This document shows, piece by piece, positions 48,289 through 57,659 of a stretch of 64,000 nucleotides of DNA (position 1 is the first letter of the stretch; the number at the start of each line of letters is the position of its first letter). The notes beneath the pieces were generated by a model, which ran no database searches, was not told the DNA's origin, and was given only the letters and a program-made list of their open reading frames with translations. Source of the stretch: Polycladomyces subterraneus (GTDB lineage Bacteria > Bacillota > Bacilli > Thermoactinomycetales > JIR-001); NCBI RefSeq assembly GCF_030433435.1, contig NZ_JANRHH010000031.1, positions 1 through 64,000 of the forward strand, in the 5' to 3' direction. The position numbers were made by a program, and so were the translations under genes.

Positions 48289-50109
48289 ATGTGTGGTATC
48301 GCCGGTTGGATCGATTGGGAAAAAGATCTTTCGGGTGAGCAGCCAGTCTTGGAAAAAATGGCCCAGGCCATTCGCCATCGCGGACCGGATGCGGACGGAT
48401 TTTGGCTGTCGCAAAGGGCCGCTTTGGCGCATCGTCGCTTGATTGTGATCGATCCGGAAGGCGGTCTTCAACCAATGGTTTATCGCCAAGGGGATCGGAT
48501 TTATACTTTGACATACAACGGGGAGATTTATAACTACCTTGAGTTGCGCCGTCTGTTACAGGAGCGCGGCCATGTATTCAAGACCAATTCCGATACAGAA
48601 GTGCTGTTGCACACCTATTTGGAATGGGGTGAAGATTGTGTTCGTCATTTGAACGGGATTTTCGCTTTTGCCATTTGGGATGAAGCGGAGCAGAAGCTGT
48701 TTTTGGGACGCGACCACTTGGGGGTCAAGCCGCTTTTCTATGCCGAACGCGGAAGCGCCGTCTTGTTTGCTTCCGAAATCAAGGCATTGCTCGCGCATCC
48801 GGCTGTCAAGCCGGAATTGGATCAGGACGGGTTGGCTGAGATATTCGGCATGGGGCCGATGCGCACTCCTGGCGTTGGGGTGTACAAAGATGTGAAAGAA
48901 GTGCGTGCCGGTCATACAGTTGTGTTTACGCGGGAAGGAAAACGCATCACCCGTTATTGGGAGCTGAAAAGCAAACCGCACACGGATGATGTGGAGACGA
49001 CTGCTGAGCGCATTCGCGAGATCTTGGAAGATACCGTGCGGCGCCAACTGATTTCCGATATGCCGCTCGTGGCGATGCTATCCGGCGGGTTGGACTCCAG
49101 CGGTTTGACGGCGATTGCTGGGAAAGAATTGAGCCAAGAAGGGAAAACACTCCATACGTATTCGCTCGATTTTGTCGGCAGTGACCGAGACTTCCAAGAA
49201 GACTTGCTCCATCGCGATTTGGACCAACCTTGGGTCAAACGGGTGTCTGAACATGTGAAAACCGAGCATCACACGATTGTCCTGGATGCGGATGAACTGC
49301 TGGAGAACATACTTGTACCGCTTCGAGCTCGTGATTTGCCGGGAATCGGGGAAATGGAAACGTCGCTGTATTTGTTGTTCAGAGAGATGAAAAAAGATGC
49401 GACGGTGGCCTTGTCAGGTGAATCGGCGGACGAAGTGTTCAGCGGTTATCCATGGTTCCACCAAGAAGAATTTCTGAATGCACGCACGTTCCCGTGGCTG
49501 GTGAGCACCGGTTTCATAAGCAAGGTCATGTCCCCAGAAGCGTTGGCTAAAGTCCGCCCGGATGAATATGTGGCGGCGAGATACGAAGAAGCGATTGCCG
49601 AAGTGCCGGTCTTGCCCGGCGAAACGGAGTTGGAAGCGCGCCAGCGGGAAATGTCTTATCTCTTTATCACCCGTTTCTTGCCGTTCATGCTCGACCGTAA
49701 AGACCGCACCAGCGGTTATGTCGGTTTTGAAGTGCGTGTCCCGTTCTGCGACTATCGCTTGGTGGAATACCTGTTTAATGTCCCATATCAAATGAAAACA
49801 GTGGATAACATCGAAAAAGGGATTTTGCGGCGCGCACTGAAAGGCTATTTACCGGACGATGTGCTCTACCGCCGAAAAAGTGCTTATCCGACCGCACAAA
49901 ATCCGAAGTATTTCCAAGCGGTCAAGCGCTGGATGAAAGAGATTTTGAACGATGCCAATTCCCCGGTATTACCGCTGATCGACAAAAAGAAAGTGGAAGC
50001 GGTCATTGATGGAAAAACAGAACTCAATGACGGCAGAATCACCAAATTGTTGGAATACCTCATCCAAGTGAACATGTGGTTGAAAGAATACGGGATTGTC
50101 ATTCGTTAA
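48289..50109 (+). CDS. asnB: asparagine synthetase (glutamine-hydrolysing)
   Basis: 606 aa. N-terminal class II glutamine amidotransferase domain (1-220) with Cys2 as nucleophile (MCGIAGWIDW), RGPDADGFW and YNGEIYNY; C-terminal synthetase domain with PP-loop LSGGLDSSGL at about 263-272 and ALSGESADEVFSGYPWF. It makes asparagine from aspartate, glutamine and ATP. Start fixed at 48289 because Cys2 must become N-terminal; AGGAG lies nine bases upstream. The ATG at 48280 would bury it. Strong terminator follows. Confidence 0.95.
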   Translation: MCGIAGWIDWEKDLSGEQPVLEKMAQAIRHRGPDADGFWLSQRAALAHRRLIVIDPEGGLQPMVYRQGDRIYTLTYNGEIYNYLELRRLLQERGHVFKTNSDTEVLLHTYLEWGEDCVRHLNGIFAFAIWDEAEQKLFLGRDHLGVKPLFYAERGSAVLFASEIKALLAHPAVKPELDQDGLAEIFGMGPMRTPGVGVYKDVKEVRAGHTVVFTREGKRITRYWELKSKPHTDDVETTAERIREILEDTVRRQLISDMPLVAMLSGGLDSSGLTAIAGKELSQEGKTLHTYSLDFVGSDRDFQEDLLHRDLDQPWVKRVSEHVKTEHHTIVLDADELLENILVPLRARDLPGIGEMETSLYLLFREMKKDATVALSGESADEVFSGYPWFHQEEFLNARTFPWLVSTGFISKVMSPEALAKVRPDEYVAARYEEAIAEVPVLPGETELEARQREMSYLFITRFLPFMLDRKDRTSGYVGFEVRVPFCDYRLVEYLFNVPYQMKTVDNIEKGILRRALKGYLPDDVLYRRKSAYPTAQNPKYFQAVKRWMKEILNDANSPVLPLIDKKKVEAVIDGKTELNDGRITKLLEYLIQVNMWLKEYGIVIR

Positions 50110-50126
50110 CTCTATCGTTATTTATT

Positions 50127-50163
50127 ACAAAAACCTGCTACTGTATTAGTAGCAGGTTTTTGT
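50127..50163 (+). terminator. rho-independent terminator after asnB
   Basis: AAAAACCTGCTACT and AGTAGCAGGTTTTT are perfect arms with a short GTATT loop region. Confidence 0.92.
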
Positions 50164-50409
50164 ATTTATGATAGAAATGATTTTTTCAGGTTCTCTTCGA
50201 TCAGGTAGAGGAGCCGGAAGTAACAGTGAACGAACGGGATGATCTGGAGATCTTCTGGGTAGACAACATTCTATCTTTTCTTCATAAAAGACATTTACAA
50301 AAATATTAGAAATATGATACAGTGAAAAGAACAACCAGAGTTTTTTCGGTATTAATTACAGAAAAGTCAATCAATTATAAAGCAATTATGAAAAGGTGGG
50401 GAATGTGTA

Positions 50410-51810
50410 ATGTCAAATGTTTCAATTGCCATGCGTTTAGACAGGCTACCGATTACCATCCTTCACAAAAAAGCAACGGTGTTAATCGGAACCGGTCTAT
50501 TCTTTGACTTCTTTGATATTTTCCTAGCGGGAGTTCTCAGTACCGTCTTGGAGGAACATTTTCATGTCGCTCATGAACTTTTGCCCCTGCTGCTCGGCTC
50601 CAGCTTTTTGGGTATGTTTATCGGGGCAATCGTGCTCAATGGTTTGGCGGATCGGTTTGGGCGGAAAAAAGCTTTTATGTTTAATCTGGCTGTCTATTCG
50701 GTATTCACGCTACTCGCTGCATTTAGCCCAAACGTTGGGTTATTGATCGTTTTCCGGTTTTTAGCCGGGCTTGGTCTGGGGGCCGAACCGCCGCTTTGCG
50801 ATACCTACCTCAGTGAGTTGTTACCAGCCTCCAAACGTGGGAAATATGTGGCCTGGGCATATACTTTAGGCTTTTTGGCGATGCCGGTCGAAGGATTCTT
50901 GGCAAAATTATTAGTACCATTGCAATTCCTGGGATTCGAAGGTTGGCGTTGGTTGTTTATCATTGGCTCCATCGGTTCACTGGTCGTTTGGATTTTGCGG
51001 CGGAATTTGCCCGAATCCCCACGATGGCTGGCAGCAGCGGGACGGCTGGAAGAAGCGAATCGAATCACTGCTCAGTTTGAAGAGGAGGCGAAGAAAAAAA
51101 GGACAGATTTGGTTCCATTGTTTTCCTCGAGTACTCAGACTCTTCCTGAACAAATGCCGAAACAAAAAGTATCCTTCGCTGTTTTGTTTCAGAAACAATA
51201 TCTGCAATCCACTGTTATGTTATGGTTTTTTCAAATATTGCAAACCATCGGCTATTACGGATTTGGGACCCTTGTACCTCTAATCTTGAAGGCGAAAGGT
51301 TATTCCGTAATTCATTCGCTGGAATATACCGCATTCACTTTTTTGGGGTATCCGATCGGTTCATTGTTATCACTACCACTTGTGGAACGGATTGACCGCA
51401 AATGGCTAATCGTTCTTTCCGCTTTTCTGATGGGTGTGTTTGGTATCTCATTTGGAGTAACGGAAAACCCTATGCTCATCATCCTGTTTGGAGTATTATA
51501 CACGCTCGTCAGTAATGTCTTTTCGAATGCTTTTCATATTTACCAAGCGGAGATTTTTCCAACCTCTGTTCGCGCAACAGCTACTGGGGTCGCTTACAGT
51601 TTGAGCCGCTTCATGAGCGGGTTGATGCCATTCCTGTTGCTTCCGATTTTAAAACAATACGGTTCTACGGTCATGTTTACTGTCGTTGCCATTGCGATGG
51701 GACTCATTATGATTGATATTGGCTTGCTAGGGCCGCGAACCACGGGGCGATCTCTCGAAGAAATCAATGAGGAAAAATTCCATCCTTCTGACTCGCATAT
51801 CAGTATGTAA
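50410..51810 (+). CDS. MFS transporter (sugar-porter/NiaP-like)
   Basis: 466 aa, 12 membrane segments with a central cytoplasmic loop (about 215-250). Signature pieces: LFFDFFDIFLAGVLSTVLEE, NGLADRFGRKKAFM (motif A) and a helix-4 segment FRFLAGLGLGAEPPLCDTYL. This matches the acid/nicotinate or metabolite:H+ symporter group. Substrate unknown. AAAGGTGGGG precedes ATG 50410. Promoter-like TTTACA and TACAGT lie near 50292 and 50316. Confidence 0.85.
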   Translation: MSNVSIAMRLDRLPITILHKKATVLIGTGLFFDFFDIFLAGVLSTVLEEHFHVAHELLPLLLGSSFLGMFIGAIVLNGLADRFGRKKAFMFNLAVYSVFTLLAAFSPNVGLLIVFRFLAGLGLGAEPPLCDTYLSELLPASKRGKYVAWAYTLGFLAMPVEGFLAKLLVPLQFLGFEGWRWLFIIGSIGSLVVWILRRNLPESPRWLAAAGRLEEANRITAQFEEEAKKKRTDLVPLFSSSTQTLPEQMPKQKVSFAVLFQKQYLQSTVMLWFFQILQTIGYYGFGTLVPLILKAKGYSVIHSLEYTAFTFLGYPIGSLLSLPLVERIDRKWLIVLSAFLMGVFGISFGVTENPMLIILFGVLYTLVSNVFSNAFHIYQAEIFPTSVRATATGVAYSLSRFMSGLMPFLLLPILKQYGSTVMFTVVAIAMGLIMIDIGLLGPRTTGRSLEEINEEKFHPSDSHISM

Positions 51811-51957
51811 GGAGTATTCGGCTAAAAAAACACGTTCTGTTCTAGGGTGTCTGATATTCATCGAACCGAGAGAAGGGTGGCCTTTTCTCCAACAAGGACC
51901 TTTCAGATTGTGAAACAGGAGCGAGAGAAAAGGCTCACCCGTCAAAACATCTCTTAG

Positions 51958-52195
51958 GGAGTGCCTGGGGAATACTGTCCACATGGCTATCCCGACTCGC
52001 TCCATCAGCGCCCAGCGGGGAAGCGGATGTTGACCGCTCTGACCTGGTCAGCACAGGGCGCGGGCAAAGTGCATATCGCTCTGAAGAAATTGCCCGCGAG
52101 TTCAATCCTGCGCTTTCCGAGCCTTCGCTCAGTCAAGGCTTAGGTCTTCGCTCGCCTGGGAAAGCATTGCCCCCTTATGGAATGACAGACACGCC
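51958..52195 (+). repeat. dispersed intergenic repeat, copy B (MITE-like)
   Basis: Shares ordered sequence blocks with 18741-18950, for example AGCACAGGGCGCGGGCAAAG and TCTTCGCTC. It begins GGAGTGCCTG and ends CAGACACGCC, the reverse complement of the GGCGTGTCTG that opens copy A, so the family has inverted-repeat ends. A further GGGTGTCTG occurs just upstream near 51847. No coding potential. Confidence 0.6.
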
Positions 52196-52224
52196 ATAAT
52201 CAGACAATATTCGTTCATGACATT

Positions 52225-53460
52225 TTAAACACTAACAAACGGCTTGCTGTTGTACTCTTCGATCGTCGATGGCTCCAAATTGAAGCAGCGGCGATAAATC
52301 CATTCATAGCCTTTTACATCGATGTCACGCGGATTTCCAATCGTTTGGGGATCGTTATATGCTTCCTGTGCCAAGCGTGGAATCATATCGGCAGGCACGC
52401 CTTGTTCCTCCAGGGTCGGGATTTCTACATCCCTGACTAATTGATAAACCGCTTTTACAGCTGCTTTTGCCGCTTCCTCGACGCTCATGCCGTGGATGTT
52501 CACACCCATTGCCTGTGCAATTCGCGCATATTTTTCCGGTTCTCCCATCCAGTTATATTCCATGACAGGCCCTAACAGCGCCGCTACGCATTGACCGTGA
52601 GCCACTGGGATGATTCCACCGAGTGTCTGGGCCATTGCGTGTGCGGCTCCCGCCGATTCGCTTCCATAGGAAAGACCGGCAAGCATGGCTGCCTGTGACA
52701 TAGCATAGCGTGCTTCAATATCATTGCCGTTGGCTACTGCTCGACGTAAGTACTTCGCTACATACTCGATGGCGAGCAGCGCAACGGCATCCGTCATCGG
52801 TTGAGCGTAATGACACGTAAAGCATTCTATGGCGTGAGACAAGGCATCAATTCCTGTGGCTGCCGTAATATGCGGAGGCATGGAGACGTGAAGTTCTGGA
52901 TCAATTATCGTCAAATGAGCAGCGATCAACGGACCTCCCACATTAAATTTGAATTGACGATTGGGGTCGGTAATCACTGCCCATTGCGTAACCTCACTAC
53001 CCGTCCCGGCCGTAGTAGGGATCGTGGTAAGCGGCGGAATCCGTTTGGAGAGCGGTTTTTTCCCCTCAGCCGCTTCATACTCCAAAACCGGTTCTCCATG
53101 GACTACTTCAACCCCAATGGCTTTGGCTGTATCCATCGAGCTGCCACCACCAACAGCAACAAGGCCGTCACAGTTTTCGTCGAGGTATACCTTTGTCCCA
53201 TCAGCCACAACATAAATAGACGGGTTTGGTTCTACTCTGTCAAAAATCACGACTTCAATCTGTGCTTCTTTTAAACTAGCAACAACGGGATCAATCAAAC
53301 CTACTCTTCTTACGCCCGGGTCCGTGACAAGCAACACTTTGCTGACGCCGAGCTTTTTCACTTCTTCTCCGGTGTGCGTGACCACACCGACACCGTGTTT
53401 TACGACCGTGGGCATCTCAAAGCTTTTGAATCTGCTCATTCGTTCAAAGCGCATGAACAT
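52225..53460 (-). CDS. gbsB: iron-dependent alcohol dehydrogenase, probable choline dehydrogenase GbsB
   Basis: 411 aa, type III alcohol dehydrogenase. NAD-binding VAVGGGSSMDTAKAIG and metal-ligand region IDALSHAIECFTCHYAQPMTD with HAMAQTLGG further on. In Bacillus GbsB oxidises choline to betaine aldehyde. It follows a betaine-aldehyde-dehydrogenase-like gene by 42 bp, and a choline-transporter-like gene is nearby, supporting this role. ATG 53460 has AGGAG ten bases upstream. The gbsR regulator is not adjacent. Confidence 0.8.
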   Translation of the reverse strand: MFMRFERMSRFKSFEMPTVVKHGVGVVTHTGEEVKKLGVSKVLLVTDPGVRRVGLIDPVVASLKEAQIEVVIFDRVEPNPSIYVVADGTKVYLDENCDGLVAVGGGSSMDTAKAIGVEVVHGEPVLEYEAAEGKKPLSKRIPPLTTIPTTAGTGSEVTQWAVITDPNRQFKFNVGGPLIAAHLTIIDPELHVSMPPHITAATGIDALSHAIECFTCHYAQPMTDAVALLAIEYVAKYLRRAVANGNDIEARYAMSQAAMLAGLSYGSESAGAAHAMAQTLGGIIPVAHGQCVAALLGPVMEYNWMGEPEKYARIAQAMGVNIHGMSVEEAAKAAVKAVYQLVRDVEIPTLEEQGVPADMIPRLAQEAYNDPQTIGNPRDIDVKGYEWIYRRCFNLEPSTIEEYNSKPFVSV

Positions 53461-53502
53461 GTGTGATCTACTCCTTTTATGTAAGTGTAAATAAATAAAC
53501 TG

Positions 53503-54999
53503 CTAGAACACTTCTTTTGCCTTCGGCTTGACCTCTTTGAACCAATTCATCGGTTGAGGGTTTGTATTTAAGTAGATATGTTTCAGTTCCGTGTATTCTT
53601 CCAAACCAATCAAGCTTAGCTCACGTCCGATTCCCGATTGTTTATATCCACCCCAAGGAGCTTGCGGGAAATACGGATGATAATCGTTGATCCATGTAGT
53701 TCCCATGCGCAATTGTCGGACAACCCGTTCTGCTCGGTTCAGATCACTTGTCCAAACAGCACCTGCCAATCCATATATGCTGTCATTTGCCAGGCGAATC
53801 GCTTCTTCTTCCGTATGGAACGTTTCTACAGTAAGCACGGGACCAAAGGATTCTTCTTGAACGATACGCATACTCGTATGGCAATTGATGAAAATAGTAG
53901 GTTCGATGAAGAAACCTTTTTGCAATTCCGGATTTTGGGGGCGTTTGCCTCCAAGCACAAGAGTGGCTCCTTCTTCCAAGCCCATTTGAATATATTTTTC
54001 AACTGTCGCTAAATGCTCGGCGGAAATCAACGGACCCATTTGCGTATCTTCATCAAAACCGTTACCCAGACGGATGTGCTTCGCCTTTTCAACGACCGCT
54101 TCTACAAACCGGTCGTGAATGGATGCTTCTACAAGCAGCCGCGCCCCGGCGGAACATACTTGACCGGCATGGAAAAACACAGCGTTCAGAGCGTAATCTA
54201 CTGCTGTCTCAAAATCTGCGTCGGCAAATACAATATTCGGGTTCTTTCCTCCAAGTTCCATGGAAATTTTCTTGAAATTCCCGGCTGCTGCTTTCATAAT
54301 CTGTCTTCCAGCTTCTCCACCGCCGGTAAAGGAGATCAAATCAACGTCGTGGTTTTCTGCTAATTCAGCGCCAACAGTCGAACCAGGCCCCAAGACGAGG
54401 TTTGCGACACCAGGTGGCAACCCCACCTCGTCAAATATCTCGAATATTTTAATGGAAGTAAGAGGAGTAATTTCCGCAGGTTTCAGCACAATTGTATTCC
54501 CTGCTGCGAGTGCCGGAGCCAATTTCCATGAAGCTTGTAACAATGGATAGTTCCATGGTGTAATTAATCCACAAACTCCCACAGGCTCACGAACCACTCT
54601 GCTGACGGAATGGGGATGGGGGGACTCAATCATATAGCCGCCGTCCTTGTCGGCGAGCCCAGCGTAATACTGAAATACACCAGCGATTCCATCCATATCA
54701 GCCAAGCTTTCAATCAGCGTTTTGCCCGTATTTAAAGTTTCTAATTCGGCTAATTCCTGTCTGTATTCTTTAATTTTAAGGGCTATTTGAAAGAGGATTT
54801 CTCCTCTTTCGATAGAGGTTAGATTTCTCCACTCTCCGTGATCAAACGCCTTTCTTGCCGCTTGAATGGCATCCTTCGCGTCTGAGCGGTCTCCACGCGG
54901 TACAGTGGCGATCACTTCTTGATTGTAGGGGTTCATAATCTGTTTGGTCTGTCCTGAACGAGCATCTACCCACTTGCCATTGATGTACATCTTGTTCAT
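53503..54999 (-). CDS. gbsA: aldehyde dehydrogenase, probable betaine aldehyde dehydrogenase GbsA
   Basis: 498 aa, NAD-dependent. Conserved pieces: ITPWNYPLLQASWKLAPALA, SFTGGGEAGRQIM, the general-base Glu in ELGGKNPNIVFAD and the catalytic Cys in FFHAGQVCSAG (about residue 295). GbsA oxidises betaine aldehyde to the osmoprotectant glycine betaine. I prefer ATG 54999, with GAGGGG eight bases upstream, over GTG 55008. First gene of gbsAB. Confidence 0.82.
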   Translation of the reverse strand: MNKMYINGKWVDARSGQTKQIMNPYNQEVIATVPRGDRSDAKDAIQAARKAFDHGEWRNLTSIERGEILFQIALKIKEYRQELAELETLNTGKTLIESLADMDGIAGVFQYYAGLADKDGGYMIESPHPHSVSRVVREPVGVCGLITPWNYPLLQASWKLAPALAAGNTIVLKPAEITPLTSIKIFEIFDEVGLPPGVANLVLGPGSTVGAELAENHDVDLISFTGGGEAGRQIMKAAAGNFKKISMELGGKNPNIVFADADFETAVDYALNAVFFHAGQVCSAGARLLVEASIHDRFVEAVVEKAKHIRLGNGFDEDTQMGPLISAEHLATVEKYIQMGLEEGATLVLGGKRPQNPELQKGFFIEPTIFINCHTSMRIVQEESFGPVLTVETFHTEEEAIRLANDSIYGLAGAVWTSDLNRAERVVRQLRMGTTWINDYHPYFPQAPWGGYKQSGIGRELSLIGLEEYTELKHIYLNTNPQPMNWFKEVKPKAKEVF

Positions 55000-55041
55000 C
55001 TTTTCCACCCCTCTAAAAAATAAGGAGAGCCTTCTTTCATT

Positions 55042-55067
55042 GCGCTCAATTTAGGCGCTCAATTTAG
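55042..55067 (+). repeat. tandem 13-bp repeat upstream of gbsA
   Basis: GCGCTCAATTTAG occurs twice head to tail without a gap, about 45 bp upstream of the gbsA start. It could be a regulator-binding site. Confidence 0.6.
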
Positions 55068-55862
55068 AAAGGAGTTTTTAAAAACATGATATGACTCCCT
55101 CTACCATATCCACTTTTTCTCGAAATTCACAGGATGCGGAGTGATGCAGTTAATCGATCCGTATGGAACCGAGTGTTGCTTCTCAGGCCACGAAACAGTC
55201 ATGGCGGCACCTTACGCGCGGAAGAAAGAGCGGCAAGGTGATTGGAATGGGACTGATCCCTGATACAGCAGTGACTCATCGTAAATTCGGACGAACGGCT
55301 TATAAAGGCGGTGTCCAGTGCGAGGTGTCATCATCGTCATCGTTGTGACACCGGGATGTGCTGTCATCATGCTGGGCGGTGAGTAGAGGCGAGCTGAAGT
55401 GAGTTTCTTTCTTGGTTTAAGTGAGGTTTTGTGGGGTGGAACTGAAGGTATCCCACTATCATGGTGGATAAGTGCGTGCATTTTCCGATTATTTTCGAGG
55501 AGTAGTGTAACAGCGATATCAAATGTAGTGCTTGAGATGACGTAAGAAACTGGGTCGTTAGTGTCCACAGTTTATTTCCTTGGACAACGCCCAAGTTCAG
55601 TATGTACCCACATCGATGGTGTAACTGTTACCTTACGTTTGTTTTCACCTCTCACTCTTATGGTTTTACTAGCAGAAGGGATTGTTGCTAAAAACAATTA
55701 CACTGTAGGATGAGCACTTCTCGATGAATATTCTAACATTTCTAGTTTGACCGAACAATCCCCAGGGAAAAGATTTATCAAGAAAATAACTGCAACTTAT
55801 TTAAATCGCAATTCGTCAAATAATGTAAAAGTAATTTTTTTTAAGAAGGAAGTGAACGGAAA
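55068..55862. other. 795-bp divergent intergenic region without recognisable gene
   Basis: Lies between gbsA (minus) and the choline-transporter-like gene (plus). Open frames on both strands around 55163-55594 have no ribosome-binding sites and low-complexity products, so I do not call them. The last 200 bp are AT-rich and end in AAGAAGGAAG, the ribosome-binding site of the transporter. Confidence 0.5.
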
Positions 55863-57536
55863 ATGGGAACGATGAATACAACCAAATCGAATCCAGCCTC
55901 CAATCTGGCTGTGCAAGAATTGAACGTGCAGAAAAGTTCTAAGACTTTTTGGACACCGTTAAAAACGGCTGTAGTTGGTTTTTTTGTATTTACTATGATC
56001 ACACTGGCTTATTCGTATTTTTCAAAAAGCGAGATATACTGGCCCGGATTGATGATCATGCTACTGTTATACTGTGTTTTTTATTACATAGGTGCAAAAG
56101 CGATTACCAAAAGAAAAGGGAAAACGGATGACATGCTTGTAGCAGGAAGAGCGATGCCCCTCTGGATCTCTATGTTCACCATGACAGCCACCTGGGTCGG
56201 AGGCGGATACATTACCGGTACGGCGGAAAGTGTGTATAAATCAGGGATTGTGTGGACCCAGGCCCCGTGGTGTTACTCAATCAGCCTGATTATTGGCGGA
56301 ATCTTTTACGCTCGAAAAATGCGCAAACTGAAGTTTATGACCATGCTTGATCCACTGGAAGCCCGTTTCGGTAAAAAAATGGCCGGTCTACTCTATATTC
56401 CTGCGCTTATGGGGGAGCTATTCTGGAGTGCGGCGATCTTAACCGCTCTGGGAACAACATTTGGAGTGATTCTCGGATTTAGCTTTACTGTTTCGATTAT
56501 TTTTTCTGCTGTTGTTGCTGTTGCTTATACGGTTGTTGGCGGGCTTTGGGCTGTTGCACATACAGATGTTTTGCAATTAACGATTATGTTTATTGGTTTA
56601 TTTCTTGTCTTACCTTTTGCTTTTTCTCATGTGGGAGGTTTTACAGCAGCTTTTGAACATTATCGGGCAGGTATGAAAGATTCTTTGAGTATTTTCCCTC
56701 CTCTCACAGGCTGGAAAGATCCAGACTGGGGGAATTCCTACTGGAACTGGTGGGATTACTCTTTGCTCCTGATTTTTGGCGGGATCCCCTGGCAGAGCTA
56801 TTTTCAACGTATACTTTCTGCAAAAAATGAGAATGTAGCCATGTGGTTATCCATTACTGCTGGATTGTTATGCGCAGTAGCCGCAATTCCTCCAACGCTC
56901 ATAGGAATTGCTGGTTACAATGCAGACTGGAAAGCATTAGGAACAACAGCTCCTGAAAACTCTTCTATGATTCTTACTTATGTATTCAAATATATGACCC
57001 CCAATTTGGTCGGTGCGATCGCGCTTGGCGGATTAGCTGCAGCAGTTTTGGCCGCGGTTGCCGCATCGATGTTGTCAGCCTCCGGCATGGCCGCCTGGAA
57101 TGTATATCGCCCCTTGGTAAAGCCGCAAGCTACTCCCCACCAACTACAACAAATCATTAAGCGTTGCATTATCATAATTGGAACGGCTGCTACACTGATC
57201 GCGTTAAATGCCAAGAGTGTCTATGCTCTTTGGTATTTATGCAGCGATTTAGTATACGTCATATTATTTCCTCAGTTAACTTGCGCGCTATTTTACAAGG
57301 GTGCCAATCGGTACGGTTCTCTTGCTGGTTTTATTGTGGCAATGGTGTTGCGCATGGGTGGCGGAGAACCTCTTCTCGGTATACCGCCTCTGATTCCTTA
57401 TCCGATGATTGAAAACGGTACTGTATTGTTCCCATTCCGCACTTTTGCTGCGCTAGCAGGGTTTGTCTCCATTTTCGTCGTTTCTTATTTTACCCGTTCC
57501 ATCTGTCCCCCGATAAAACTGAGAGATACAAAATGA
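55863..57536 (+). CDS. choline transporter-like SSS symporter (CHT1/SLC5A7-like)
   Basis: 557 aa, 13 membrane segments preceded by a 40-residue hydrophilic N-terminus. Blocks closely resemble the animal high-affinity choline transporter: TATWVGGGYITGTAESVY, IWTQAPWCYSISLIIGG-like stretch, TMLDPLEARFGKKMAGLL, GGIPWQSYFQRILSAKN, LWYLCSDLVYVILFPQL and LRMGGGEPLLGIPPLIPYP. It is divergent from gbsAB, so sodium-driven choline uptake for glycine betaine synthesis is the natural reading. Most bacteria use OpuB or BetT types instead. AAGAAGGAAG precedes ATG 55863. Confidence 0.82.
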   Translation: MGTMNTTKSNPASNLAVQELNVQKSSKTFWTPLKTAVVGFFVFTMITLAYSYFSKSEIYWPGLMIMLLLYCVFYYIGAKAITKRKGKTDDMLVAGRAMPLWISMFTMTATWVGGGYITGTAESVYKSGIVWTQAPWCYSISLIIGGIFYARKMRKLKFMTMLDPLEARFGKKMAGLLYIPALMGELFWSAAILTALGTTFGVILGFSFTVSIIFSAVVAVAYTVVGGLWAVAHTDVLQLTIMFIGLFLVLPFAFSHVGGFTAAFEHYRAGMKDSLSIFPPLTGWKDPDWGNSYWNWWDYSLLLIFGGIPWQSYFQRILSAKNENVAMWLSITAGLLCAVAAIPPTLIGIAGYNADWKALGTTAPENSSMILTYVFKYMTPNLVGAIALGGLAAAVLAAVAASMLSASGMAAWNVYRPLVKPQATPHQLQQIIKRCIIIIGTAATLIALNAKSVYALWYLCSDLVYVILFPQLTCALFYKGANRYGSLAGFIVAMVLRMGGGEPLLGIPPLIPYPMIENGTVLFPFRTFAALAGFVSIFVVSYFTRSICPPIKLRDTK

Positions 57537-57568
57537 TGAGAAGAGAGCATAAACTGATGTATAAAAAA

Positions 57569-57635
57569 TAAAAGAGGCGACGGAAAAGAAACTCTGCACC
57601 ACATCCAGCGAACTTTTCTCATCCCGCCTCTTTTA
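57569..57635. terminator. possible bidirectional terminator
   Basis: AAAAGAGGCG and CGCCTCTTTT (with a C bulge) flank a long 40-base loop between two convergent genes. Weak because of the loop length. Confidence 0.45.
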
Positions 57636-57659
57636 CCAGTGAACTCATCAGTGCTTCCT

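Noticed and set aside
55163-55594. Open frames on both strands in the gbsA-transporter gap
   Set aside because: No ribosome-binding sites, overlapping each other in antisense, low-complexity products; treated as non-coding.
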